Shown here piece by piece: positions 41,924 through 53,494 of a stretch of 64,000 nt of DNA. The notes under the pieces were generated by a model. It saw only the letters and a list, made by a program, of their open reading frames with translations. It was not told where the DNA came from and ran no database searches. The translations under genes and the position numbers were made by a program. Source of the stretch: Adiantum capillus-veneris (taxonomy: Eukaryota > Streptophyta > Polypodiopsida > Polypodiales > Pteridaceae); assembly GCA_014529385.2 (NCBI GenBank), contig CM043963.1:93713912-93777911 (forward strand), written 5' to 3'. The number at the start of each line of letters is the position of its first letter. Position 1 is the first letter of the stretch.

Positions 41924-44256
41924 TGATAGCCGTTTTTTGGCTCTTTGTAATTGTCACAGTGAGTTACCTCACCCTACCAAAATCACCCTTTCACTGTATA
42001 TAGGTGCGTGTGAGTTAGGGGACTTTTCCCATATCTCCTTACTGAAATAAAAAACCCTCAATGGGCTAGTTGAGCCAAAAAAATAAAATAAATAAATATA
42101 AGTATATTATGGCCCATGCGTATGTAAATATTTCTTTGTATATAGGGCCTAAATAAAAGATTTTTTTCATAATTATTTTGGTATTTATTTAAATATTTCT
42201 ACCTAGGTGTGTGTTATTTATGCTCTGTACATTGCCTCATCATTACCACAATTTTTCTTACCATTTTTCATACTCTTTATTCCATATAGAAATATTTTCA
42301 TGTAAGCTTCTCTTATTTTTGGTGTAACTCCATCCCAACAAAAATCCAAAAAAACTAGTTTTATTTACGTGTATATTTTTTCACTATTGTGATTTTTCCC
42401 TTCCTACATCTATTTTGTTTTTTTTTAGAACACCAAAAATATTTATCTTTTTATGGTAGCCTCATAATGAGAGAGATTTCTTTTGACCCCTTTATATTTT
42501 TTCCACTTATATTATTTATATTTGACATGTACATATTTTTTAGACCCCTCAATATTTGATTTTCTTAGTTGTACTATTCACTTATATCATAATCTCAACA
42601 ATATCTTCAATTATAGACCTACCAAATAAGGTCAAGGGTAGGTGGCATGCATACATGCACTATGGAGGGCTCACTCTTGGAGATATTCAAAAGAATCATC
42701 CAAAGAAGGACCCCACAAGGACCTTGTGCAGTGGAAAAAAACGGTCGGTTTTGCTGAATTTTTAAAGTTCACTTGCTCTCCGAGTTTGAAAAGGTGATAC
42801 AAACAAAAGTTGTAGCTCGTGGGCTGAACTTTTGCCTCAAATTTTTTCATATTTTTTTGAGCTACGAGCTGTGAGCTATGATTTTATTAGTGGACCCCAG
42901 TTTTCCCATGCTATCCAGCCACACTCTCTCTTCCACTTTATCATTTTCCTCTTTCACACACACTTCTCCACTCATCATCTCCACCTCTCTCACCACTCCT
43001 CTCTGCACCCTACTCACCTTCTCCTCAACCTTGAAGAATAAGAGAAACCATGGTGAACTCATACCTCCCACACACAATTCCATTCCAAAATTGACCACCT
43101 AGTCTCATTTTTCCTCCTCCAATTTACCCATATCTATCAAAAAAACCACAAAATTCAGCCTCTTCTCTTAAAAGACAGCATCATGGTGGTTGATTACTCA
43201 GCTTCAATTACCTTGTCTCTCAAGGAAGGTCAAGAGTGGAGAAAAAATGTATCGTCAAAGCTAGTGGACCGTCAACAAGCGTCAAAATTGGCCCTACTCA
43301 AGACACTTGGAGCATCAACCTTGTAAGAAATCCACCTTTTCTTACCTCTTAAGAGTTTTTCTTCCTTATTTGTATCCTACATGGATACTCCCATTGTAAA
43401 TATCCAATTCCATTTGTAAATTAATACTAACTCTACTAACACTAACCCACTATGAAAAGTCCTATCACCTCCATTTCTCTCCTCTCTCTTTCCCCACCAA
43501 CTTCTTGATAATTCCAAGCAAAAGAAATTAGATAAATTGCTGAAAATCTAACCCAACCATGGTTAGAGGAGTAACCCTAGCCTTCAAAATTGCTATAAAA
43601 GGAGGGTGTAGCTAGCACAAAAGGGGGAGCCATAAGCAAGAGCACTATACTATAGCTTGAGAAGCCAAGCTCAACCTCTCTAGAAGGAGCTCTTGAGTGG
43701 AAGCTCATTGTCTTATGCATGTGCATGTGTTGTAATAGGGGATTAGCAAGGGAACTCTATGCCATTGTAAGAGAGAGAGTGATCATTCAATTGAGAGTAG
43801 GAAATCTATCATTTCTCCTACTAGTGTAAGCCCAACATTTGCTGAATCAAGGAGGGTGGATTTGGACTAAGCTTGGATACTTTGTCTCCCTTCCAACGTG
43901 AAGTAATGGACAACAATGATGCGTAAGTGTCTTGGTGTTTTTTGTTAAGTTCTTGATAGCTTGTCTCTGGTGTTGTCATCAATCTAGCCATAAATCCCAC
44001 ATACTGTAAGAGGGCGACAGGGTGGAGAGGACTCCCCTGGCTTTAAGACAGTGATTGGGGTGGCTTTTCTTGTGATGTGTTGTGGTGAAATTTACGCAAG
44101 CTATGTTGAACACATACTAATCTCACTTTGATTTGTCATGACAGATTTGTGAGAAGGTATTAATGCAACAAGCACCCCCTCCCCCTTTCTCTCTCTTTCT
44201 TAAATATATAGTTGTGTTTGCTTGATCATTGCCGATACGTTTCAAAGCAGCCCGAG

Positions 44257-44304
<48 letters not shown>

Positions 44305-44563
44305 TTTTAGTGTGTGAGAGTGTTACATTGGTGTTAGGGTTAGTGTAAATTCCTTGCTTGTTTGTGGGTTGCTCTAACGATTCTCCTCTTTTGCGTCCTA
44401 GTTCGCTCTTAAACTAGGTGGTGCCCCTTGTGTAGTTGGGATTTGGTTGTGGGTTTGTTGTTTTGGTTTGTGTTGTGTTGTGCCCCAGCCCCATTGAGCA
44501 GCACGGGAGCCTTGAAGGGTGTCTAGAGGTTGCTCTTCTTGTTGCCCGCCCCGGATCGTCTCA
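41924..44563 (+). repeat. Element C, central LTR (2.64 kb)
   Basis: It starts TGATAGCC and ends GATCGTCTCA. Apart from a CT microsatellite (43 bases at 44259-44301, against 33 in the last LTR) only scattered single differences from 50483-53114 were seen. The segment GCTATAAAAGGAGGGTG (near 43590) is a good TATA-box candidate, with transcription expected shortly after. Small open frames repeated in both LTRs are not considered genes. Confidence 0.92.
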
Positions 44564-44566
44564 AAT

Positions 44567-44584
44567 TGGTGCCCCCACTGAGGA
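44567..44584 (+). promoter_or_regulatory. Primer-binding site of element C (tRNA not assigned)
   Basis: TGGTGCCCCCACTGAGGA lies three bases after the LTR and begins with the TGG expected for pairing with a tRNA CCA end. It is neither the iMet nor the Asp site. Confidence 0.6.
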
Positions 44585-45176
44585 CGGCTTGTGTATTTTT
44601 GTATAGAATCAACCTTTAGCATAGTCAAGTAGTTTGCATGAATCACGAAAATTTGTATGATCCCTTCATTCCCATTGCAAGGCAAAAGGTACACATAATT
44701 GTTAGTACTAAGTTGCAATTTCAACGTGTCATTCGTAGAATTTTAGGTCCTCTTAGGTTGGCCGAGATAAACGCTTCAGTAAATCCTTTTATTTTGCCTC
44801 TCATTAGGTACGACTTTAGCTTGGACGTCTATATTTTTGTTTTGTTTTAAGCATTAGGTCATGCATAGACCATGGATAATGGCCCAGGAATAGAGGTTTT
44901 CCCCTTCCATTTCACTCCACACATTAGAATAAACATTGCAATTAGTAGGAAAATCCATTTTCAACAACGTATGGTGTTCATGTTTGGTGCCCAAAGAGTA
45001 GGAGAAATTCTCGCATCACCAAACCCTGTCATCCTGCCTCTTATTGATTATCATAGGTCGTTTGATGTGAATATCTTTATTTTGTTGTAGAATAGATTGC
45101 AAGCTAGAAAATATTATTGTGTAAATCTTTTAAAGAAAGAAAAACCAAAAACGGGTGTCACTTTGAAATCAATTCA

Positions 45177-48100
45177 ATGGAAAGCCAACGCCGAATGTCT
45201 GGGTATCCTCTTTTCTTTGGAGAGCCTGGAGAGGATGCTGAATTATTTTTAGCGAATTTCAAGATGTCTTGCCGTATCAAGAGGATAATAACTGGCAAGA
45301 ACGTGTAGAAATGTTTGAGGTAGTCCTTAGGAAAGATGCTAGCACTTGGTTTGACTCTTTGCCTGAGGAAGTTAAGGGGAATTACACAGAAGTTTTGAAT
45401 CGTTTCAAGAAATACTTCTTTGATCCCCAAAACACTCAAAAATTATGGCAAGACATTGTTTCTCATAAGCAAAAAGACTTAGATGACTACTACTTGTACA
45501 AGCAAGAGTTTCTACGTCTTTGGGCTCTATGGATACGAAATGTTGCTAACCCTGGTGATGGTGCAGAATTTCTAAAGAAGGAGAGGTTCATAGCCGGACT
45601 CTTTCCTGAACTTAAGGTAAAAGTTGAGGCGGGTGCACCTGCTACCTTTGATGCAGCTGAAACTAGGGCTGCTGAGAAATATAGGAAACTCAAGTGCTTA
45701 AGGGGAGAGGTTCCAATAGAAGGTCTTAGACCCAAAGGTAAGTCACAAGCATCAACATCGAGGGAGCTTCCTGAGGTAACGACAGAAGTAATTGAGAAGT
45801 TAAACGAATCTTTAAGCAGCCTGTCAATTCACCTTGCACAAGCTGTAGGTCCAAAGGGACAAGCAAAGAAGTCTGAAGAGCGAGATCCACGACCTAGGAG
45901 AGTCTTGCAATGTTGGAATTGCGGAGAGTCTGGACATGGGATGTATAATTGTCCTTGGCCCCGTGGGGAGCCAGGGAGACCTAACTTGAATTACCCAGTG
46001 ATGAATGCAGGTGAAGGAACAAGTCAACAACCAAGGCTTCTACAAAGACCAAATGGACCAAGACCACCTCCACAAGGGGTAGAAGGAGTTCCACCTTTGC
46101 CAGATCCAAATGTGCATGTGGTAGAGGTGACAAACTCAAATGAGGTTGACATGGAAGCAAACGGCATTAAGCGTGGCCGAGGAAAAGGTAAAGAGAAAGA
46201 GGGTGTCCCATCACAGAGTGACCATGGACAAGGCAAGAAGGCAAAGGAGACCAAGGAAGCTAAGAGGACTCGACGTCGTATCAATCTCCAAGACTTCCCT
46301 CTTGGACATGGTATGGCTCCATACAACCTGTTGGAAGACATGCGAGGTAAGGGTCCTGATATCTCATGGCCTCAGTTTCTTGCATTGTGCCCACAAGTTA
46401 GGAGGGATTTAACAAAGGCAGTTAGCACTAGGAGAAAGGTAAAAGAGAGTTTTCCTGTTGTAAAAATTGCACATGCTGAAATGAACGAGGATATTACACC
46501 TGTGCTAGATTGTTACATAAAAGGAAGATTGGTTAGGAAAGGTCTAGTGGATGGGGGTGCACAAATTTGCATCATGACAGAAGGGCTCATGCAAAGACTA
46601 GGCATGCACATCCATGAGACACCTGAAATCAAAGTGAAAATGGCAAACAATAGCAAGGCTAGGTGCGTAGGCATTTGTAAAAATGTTTTTGTGGAGGCCT
46701 TTGGCATTAAGAAGGCAGTGGATTTTTATGTTATGTCGACCAAGGGAAGTGGTTATCCATTTATCCTAGGAAGACCATGGCTAATGAAAATGCGAGCTTT
46801 GCAGGATTGGGAGAGTGGGAAATTAATTTGCAGGAATGACAATCATAAGAAAGTTGTCTTTGACATGAAGGAGCAATGCCAAGAGGAGCTCCATGAAGAA
46901 TCATCTCAAAGTGAGACGGAAGAAGGTTGGACCGATAGCACTTCAGAAGAAGAAAGTAGCAGCAGCATTACTGAAGAGGAGTCTTCCATCGAAGTCATGG
47001 GGGTAAGGTTTAAGCCAAGCAACCAAGAGACCTGTTGTCGAGGTTTGGAAGAGGTAGGTTCCCAAGAGAACCAAAAGGTGGAAGATGAAGGAATGTTAGA
47101 AGGTATGTTGTCTACAACACTTACAAAGGATGAAAGAGAGGAGTTCAAATGTGTGCTAAGGAAATTTCCGAGGCTTTTTGCTAAAGACTACACCGATGTG
47201 CGTGGAGTAGATTTTGTTCAACACAAGATTGAGTTGAAGCCAGAGGCCACACCTAAGGCTCAAAAGCTACGAAGGCTAGGAGTCATTAAGGAGCAGGCTC
47301 TACTCAAGGAGGTAAGAAAGCTTCTAGCAGCAGGTTTCATTTATCCAGTGGAGAATTCAGAGTGGGTCTCTCTTGTTTTTGTCACTCCTAAGAAAAATGG
47401 CAAGTGGAGGGTGTGTGTAGATTACCGTCCCCTCAATGAGGCAACAAAAAGAGATCACTTTCCCCTCCCATTCCAGGATGAGATACTAAATGAGGTAGCT
47501 GGTCATGAGAAGTACACCGTGTGCGATGGCTACTCGGGTTACTTTCAAATAGGTATCGCATTGGAGGATCAATTGAAAACAACCTTTATCACTCCTTGGG
47601 GTTGTTATGCTTTTAGAGTCATGCCATTTGGCCTGACAAATGCTCCTGCAACTTTCCAACGCTTCATGAACATGGTGTTTCAAGCATTCTTTGGAAAGTC
47701 CATTAGGGTTTTTATTGATGATTTTTGCATTTATAGCTCAAAATCATTGCATCTACAAAGGGTAGAAGAAGGTTTAAAGAAGCTCTATGACATGGGAGGT
47801 CAACTCAACCCCGACAAGTGTCACATAGCTGAGGATGAAGTGATCTTGCTTGGTCACAAGGTTTCCTATAAAGGCATTGAGGTGGATCCTTCAAAGGCAA
47901 AGGCTCTTATTGAGCTCCCCTCACCCAAGAATCTCAAAGAGGTCATATCATTCATTCAAAAAGTGAAGTATATGTCACGCTTTATTCACTTAGCTTCGGA
48001 GTTGCTTCATCCTTTGCAAAAGTTGACACAACAAGTAGAATTTGCATGGTCTGATGAGCTTGAAGAGTATTTTTGTAACATTAAAGTCATTTTGTCAGAG

Positions 48101-49015
48101 CTACCAACACTCATGCCTCCTTGTTGGGAGTACACATTCTTTGTTAGCTCTAGTGTTGGAAGGGAAACAATTGGTGCTGTGTTGCTACAACAAGATCCCC
48201 ACAGTACAAGGATGCGACCCATCTACTTTGCTAGTAGGGTCATGAATGCTTTGGAGAGAGACTACACAGAAGCAGAGCTCATGATGCTTTCTCTCATGTT
48301 TGTGGTGAGAAAGTTTAGATCCTACCTGCTACCAAAACCTTTTGTAATTCTCACTGCAGAGAATTTGTTCCCTTGGGTGTCATCTCAAATGAATCTTAGT
48401 ACTAGGATCTCAAAGTGGATTATGGAGTTGCAAGAGTTTCAATACTCTTTCAAGGTAGAAGATAGTGTGCGTGCACAATTGGCAGGGATTCTCACTTATA
48501 GGGTGCATGAAAAGGAGATTAAGGTGCCTGAAGTAAAGACCCTACCATTGCCACCACCAAAAAGTATTCCTAATGCTTTTACCTTGTTCTTTGATAGAGC
48601 TTTTCGTCGAGCCACAGATCAAGCAGGGGGAGGGCTAGTGTTGCTCAACCCAAGTGGAGAGGTGGTCATGAAAGAGAAGTTCAATCTACCAAGTTCAGCT
48701 AGCAACAATGAAGCAGAATATGACACTCTACTTCATGGTTTGAAGATGTGCATTGGCCAAGGGATACAACATCTCATGGTGAAAGGAGATGCACTTCTCA
48801 TTGTTAAACAGATTTTAGGCATTTGGGCATGCAAGAATGAAAGCTTACGGACAAAAGTTCATGCCATTCGTAGGATGTTTAATCAGTTTGAAGAAGTGCA
48901 ACTATATCATTTTCCTAGGAAACAGAATGAAGATGCCGATTTACTTGCACAGCAAGTAGTTACATGTGTTGAGAAAGAAGTGCAGGTCATCATGGTGGCA
49001 GCAACTGTCAAGTAA
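45177..49015 (+). CDS. gag-pol: Element C gag-pol: gag, protease, RT, dual RNase H
   Basis: The likely start is ATG 45177 (MESQRRMSGYPLFFGEPGE). A one-base deletion near 45258 shifts to the long frame 45269-49015 (1,248 codons). Residue numbers below refer to that frame. Capsid-like gag is at 15-130 (TWFDSLPEEVKGNY, RFKKYFFDPQ). A CCHC knuckle CWNCGESGHGMYNC starts at residue 215. A basic linker follows. The protease is near 428 with D-G-G instead of D-S-G (LVDGGAQICIM), then FILGRPWLMKM. RT is at about 660-880 (WRVCVDYRPLNEATK, MPFGLTNAPATFQ, FIDDF at about 817). The first RNase H lacks its usual first Asp (FFVSSSVGRETIG). A second, archaeal-type RNase H follows at about 1100-1200 (FTLFFDRAF, SNNEAEYDTLLHGL, KGDALLIVKQ). 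This dual arrangement is typical of Tat-lineage gypsy elements. The frame stops at TAA 49013, where the left unit has CAA. Confidence 0.9.
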
Positions 49016-49030
49016 CCGAGATACCAGGGA

Positions 49031-50347
49031 TTGGAGTCATTGACTCCCATTATTGGCTACATTTTGGAGGGTGAGTTTCCACAAGACTTCACGAAGGCTC
49101 AGAAGAGGAGACTCATGAAGAAGGCAAGTTTATATCTCTTCCTTGAAGGCTCCCTCTATCAAAGAGGGAGGGACCAAGTGTGCAGAAGAGTACCAACTAT
49201 TGAGGAAATTCCAGCCATTCTAAAAGGTTTGCATGAAGAAGCATGTGGTGGTCATTTTGCCCAAGAATTAACTGTGAAGAAGATTTTGCTTGCGGGGTAT
49301 GTTTGGCCAAGTCTGCATGTGGATGTCCAACATTGGTGTAAAAGTTGTCACAATTGTCAGGTAAATGGGAATAGAAGATTGGTTTATGTTCCAAGGCAAA
49401 TCGTGCTTGCAAATGGACCGTTTGAAAAGTGGGACATTGATGCTATGGGTCCTCTGCCTAGGACAAAAAATGGTAAACTCTACATTCTAGTGGGTGTAGA
49501 CTATATGACTAGGTGGGTGGAAGCACAGAGTGTGGCAAAGGTAAATGAGAAAACAGTGAGCAAATTCGTCTACACTCACATTTGTTGTAGATTTGGCACA
49601 CCTTTGGAGATTGTTTCTGATAATGGTCCAAGGTTTAGAAAGGGATTTCTCACAGAAGTCTGTGAAGAACTTCACATTCTACATCGTCACAGTACACCCT
49701 ACTATCCCCAATCAAATGGTTTGGTAGAAAAAGCTAATGGTGTCATTGCAGGCATCATTAGAAAGATGGTGAAAAACAAGACAAAGTTGTGGGATGACTT
49801 CTTGGATGGTGCATTGTGGGCGTATCGAACCACATATAGGGAAGCCACGCAGTTCACACCATTTCACTTGGTCTATGGTCAAGAGGCTTTGCAGCCTATC
49901 GAGCTCAACATTCCAACAATGCGACTTCATGGCAAATCAGCACAAGATGATCGAGAAGCATGGATGGATCGACTTCTTACCTTAGCTGAGCTTGAGTGGA
50001 AAAGAGAAGCAGCATACGAGTGCTATAAGAGGAAAGCCACACAGACAAAGGAGAAGCTTGACAAGAAACTGAAGGACAAAGGCATCAATGAAGGAGATCT
50101 TGTGCTAAGGTATGACAATCGACTCGATAATCGTTTTGATGCCAAATTTGAAACAAGATGGCAAGGGCCATACATAGTCAAGAAGGCTTTCAATTCAACT
50201 TACTATCAGCTTATGGACTTGAATGGTAAAGAGCACTCCAGGAAAGTAAACGGGTATCGCTTGAAGCACTATTTGAGTCGCATTCTACCAAAGGATCTAC
50301 CAAAGATATATCAAAAGCCACTGTCTCATGTAAGTATTGTTACATGA
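49031..50347 (+). CDS. pol: Element C right unit: integrase part of pol
   Basis: It is in the same frame as 45269-49015 and separated from it by the single TAA at 49013, so it is the continuation of the polyprotein and the listed Met is internal. H2C2 finger HEEACGGH is near residue 67, and CKSCHNC follows. Catalytic Asp (WDIDAMGP) is near 137, Asp (SDNGP) near 197, Glu (NGLVEKAN) near 233, then the GPY/F-like C-terminus. A one-base deletion near 50316, relative to the left unit, changes the last residues and ends the frame about 33 codons early. Confidence 0.9.
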   Translation: MESLTPIIGYILEGEFPQDFTKAQKRRLMKKASLYLFLEGSLYQRGRDQVCRRVPTIEEIPAILKGLHEEACGGHFAQELTVKKILLAGYVWPSLHVDVQHWCKSCHNCQVNGNRRLVYVPRQIVLANGPFEKWDIDAMGPLPRTKNGKLYILVGVDYMTRWVEAQSVAKVNEKTVSKFVYTHICCRFGTPLEIVSDNGPRFRKGFLTEVCEELHILHRHSTPYYPQSNGLVEKANGVIAGIIRKMVKNKTKLWDDFLDGALWAYRTTYREATQFTPFHLVYGQEALQPIELNIPTMRLHGKSAQDDREAWMDRLLTLAELEWKREAAYECYKRKATQTKEKLDKKLKDKGINEGDLVLRYDNRLDNRFDAKFETRWQGPYIVKKAFNSTYYQLMDLNGKEHSRKVNGYRLKHYLSRILPKDLPKIYQKPLSHVSIVT

Positions 50348-50468
50348 AGCATGAGTGTAACTCTAGCCAAAATTCTGAGGGGCCAAACAATAAAGATCTC
50401 GTCAAGGACTCTGAAGCACTCTCTTTGGAAAAGATGCTCTATGATGGTACATGAATATACCATCATCC

Positions 50469-50482
50469 AGGGGGAGGGCTAA
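50469..50482 (+). promoter_or_regulatory. Polypurine tract before the last LTR of element C
   Basis: AGGGGGAGGGCTAA adjoining LTR start TGATAGCCG at 50483. Confidence 0.8.
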
Positions 50483-52815
50483 TGATAGCCGTTTTTTGGC
50501 TCTTTGTAATTGTCACAGTGAGTTACCTCACCCTACCAAAATCACCCTTTCACTGTATATAGGTGCGTGTGAGTTAGGGGACTTTTCCCATATCTCCTTA
50601 CTGAAATAAAAAACCCTCAATGGGCTAGTTGAGCCAAAAAAATAAAATAAATAAATATAAGTATATTATGGCCCATGCGTATGTAAATATTTCTTTGTAT
50701 ATAGGGCCTAAATAAAAGATTTTTTTCATAATTATTTTGGTATTTATTTAAATATTTCTACCTAGGTGTGTGTTATTTATGCTCTGTACATTGCCTCATC
50801 ATTACCACAATTTTTCTTACCATTTTTCATACTCTTTATTCCATATAGAAATATTTTCATGTAAGCTTCTCTTATTTTTGGTGTAACTCCATCCCAACAA
50901 AAATCCAAAAAAACTAGTTTTATTTACGTGTATATTTTTTCACTATTGTGATTTTTCCCTTCCTACATCTATTTTGTTTTTTTTTAGAACACCAAAAATA
51001 TTTATCTTTTTATGGTAGCCTCATAATGAGAGAGATTTCTTTTGACCCCTTTATATTTTTTCCACTTATATTATTTATATTTGACATGTACATATTTTTT
51101 AGACCCCTCAATATTTGATTTTCTTAGTTGTACTATTCACTTATATCATAATCTCAACAATATCTTCAATTATAGACCTACCAAATAAGGTCAAGGGTAG
51201 GTGGCATGCATACATGCACTATGGAGGGCTCACTCTTGGAGATATTCAAAAGAATCATCCAAAGAAGGACCCCACAAGGACCTTGTGCAGTGGAAAAAAA
51301 CGGTCGGTTTTGCTGAATTTTTAAAGTTCACTTGCTCTCCGAGTTTGAAAAGGTGATACAAACAAAAGTTGTAGCTCGTGGGCTGAACTTTTGCCTCAAA
51401 TTTTTTCATATTTTTTTGAGCTACGAGCTGTGAGCTATGATTTTATTAGTGGACCCCAATTTTCCCATGCTATCCAGCCACACTCTCTCTTCCACTTTAT
51501 CATTTTCCTCTTTCACACACACTTCTCCACTCATCATCTCCACCTCTCTCACCACTCCTCTCTGCACCCTACTCACCTTCTCCTCAACCTTGAAGAATAA
51601 GAGAAACCATGGTGAACTCATACCTCCCACACACAATTCCATTCCAAAATTGACCACCTAGTCTCATTTTTCCTCCTCCAATTTACCCATATCTATCAAA
51701 AAAACCACAAAATTCAGCCTCTTCTCTTAAAAGACAGCATCATGGTGGTTGATTACTCAGCTTCAATTACCTTGTCTCTCAAGGAAGGTCAAGAGTGGAG
51801 AAAAAATGTATCGTCAAAGCTAGTGGACCGTCAACAAGCGTCAAAATTGGCCCTACTCAAGACACTTGGAGCATCAACCTTGTAAGAAATCCACCTTTTC
51901 TTACCTCTTAAGAGTTTTTCTTCCTTATTTGTATCCTACATGGATACTCCCATTGTAAATATCCAATTCCATTTGTAAATTAATACTAACTCTACTAACA
52001 CTAACCCGCTATGAAAAGTCCTATCACCTCCATTTCTCTCCTCTCTCTTTCCCCACCAACTTCTTGATAATTCCAAGCAAAAGAAATTAGATAAATTGCT
52101 GAAAATCTAACCCAACCATGGTTAGAGGAGTAACCCTAGCCTTCAAAATTGCTATAAAAGGAGGGTGTAGCTAGCACAAAAGGGGGAGCCATAAGCAAGA
52201 GCACTATACTATAGCTTGAGAAGCCAAGCTCAACCTCTCTAGAAGGAGCTCTTGAGTGGAAGCTCATTGTCTTATTCATGTGCATGTGTTGTAATAGGGG
52301 ATTAGCAAGGGAACTCTATGCCATTGTAAGAGAGAGAGTGATCATTCAATTGAGAGTAGGAAATCTATCATTTCTCCTACTAGTGTAAGCCCAACATTTG
52401 CTGAATCAAGGAGGGTGGATTTGGACTAAGCTTGGATACTTTGTCTCCCTTCCAACGTGAAGTAATGGACAACAATGATGCGTAAGTGTCTTGGTGTTTT
52501 TTGTTAAGTTCTTGATAGCTTGTCTCTGGTGTTGTCATCAATCTAGCCATAAATCCCACATACTGTAAGAGGGCGACAGGGTGGAGAGGACTCCCCTGGC
52601 TTTAAGACAGTGATTGGGGTGGCTTTTCTTGTGATGTGTTGTGGTGAAATTTACGCAAGCTATGTTGAACACATACTAATCTCACTTTGATTTGTCATGA
52701 CAGATTTGTGAGAAGGTATTAATGCAACAAGCACCCCCTCCCCCTTTCTCTCTCTTTCTTAAATATATAGTTGTGTTTGCTTGATCATTGCCGATACGTT
52801 TCAAAGCAGCCCGAG

Positions 52816-52852
<37 letters not shown>

Positions 52853-53114
52853 GTGTTTTAGTGTGTGAGAGTGTTACATTGGTGTTAGGGTTAGTGTAAA
52901 TTCCTTGCTTATTTGTGGGTTGCTCTAACGATTCTCCTCTTTTGCGTCCTAGTTCGCTCTTAAACTAGGTGGTGCCCCTTGTGTAGTTGGGATTTGGTTG
53001 TGGGTTTGTTGTTTTGGTTTGTGTTGTGTTGTGCCCCAGCCCCATTGAGCAGCACGGGAGCCTTGAAGGGTGTCTAGAGGTTGCTCTTGTTGTTGCCCGC
53101 CCCGGACCGCCTCA
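50483..53114 (+). repeat. Element C, 3' LTR
   Basis: 2,632 bp, nearly identical to 41924-44563. The main length difference is the CT run at 52818-52850. It ends GACCGCCTCA and is followed by E LTR sequence. Confidence 0.92.
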
Positions 53115-53494
53115 CTATGAGGGAATTGATGTTGTTTTTTATAAGTGTTTTGCTTAGTTCTTGAAGCTTCCATCTTCATTGCACTAGCTAGTACTCAAGG
53201 AACACAAAGAATTGTATTGTAAAATGTCTCTCTTGATGGGAGAAACCTATAATACAAAGCCTTTTGTAGGGGGGACCGGCTCCATGTAAATCCCATTCTC
53301 AACTGTTGTCAATAGCTTAATGTCTCTCTCTTTTGAAGTATTGTTCATGCTATCTAATTAGGTGCTATGCTTTTTCTTGCTCTCTCCACCCAAGCACTCT
53401 TGTTATGCTTATCAGGAACATATTCTAATGAAATGCTCACTATGTTCATGCTATTTTCTGCTACACACAAGTTAGTAGGCCATTAAATGTTACA
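53115..53494 (+). repeat. Element E 3' LTR, piece 4 of 4
   Basis: It matches 6463-6835 of the 5' LTR (GATGTTG...TTATAAGTGTTT to AAATGTTACA). It ends where the element F integrase resumes. Confidence 0.85.

Larger units (their letters stand above)
40152..53114 (+). mobile_element. Element C: tandem compound Tat-like gypsy (LTR-pol-LTR-gag-pol-LTR)
   Basis: Three LTRs are present: a 5' remnant (40152-40299), a central complete LTR (41924-44563) and a 3' complete LTR (50483-53114). The left unit keeps only the last third of pol. The right unit is full length. Flanking host sequence matches the E LTR: GGTCTGAGAC on the left, GAGGGAATTGATG on the right. A 4-5 bp target duplication around ACTA is likely, with the exact LTR border ambiguous by one or two bases. 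The two complete LTRs and the two pol copies are nearly identical, which points to recent unequal recombination. Confidence 0.9.
3918..53494 (+). mobile_element. Element E: decayed Ty3/gypsy, host of three further insertions
   Basis: The 5' LTR is 3918-6835, followed by a degenerate initiator-Met primer site and remains of gag, protease and the first RT block. Coding stops at about 9568, where an internal deletion joins RT to the middle of the 3' LTR. The rest of the 3' LTR is split by copia A, copia B and gypsy C into four pieces that line up, in order, with 5380-6835 of the 5' LTR (about 1.45 kb in both). The flanks are TAACT (3913-3917) and TGACT (53495-53499), a target duplication with one mismatch. 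Removing E restores the reading frame of the element F integrase. The 49.6-kb span is mostly later insertions. Confidence 0.82.

Noticed and set aside
42556-43102. Small open frames in the element C LTR, repeated at 51115-51661
   Set aside because: They recur only because the LTR is duplicated; pyrimidine-rich composition, no domain, overlapping on both strands.
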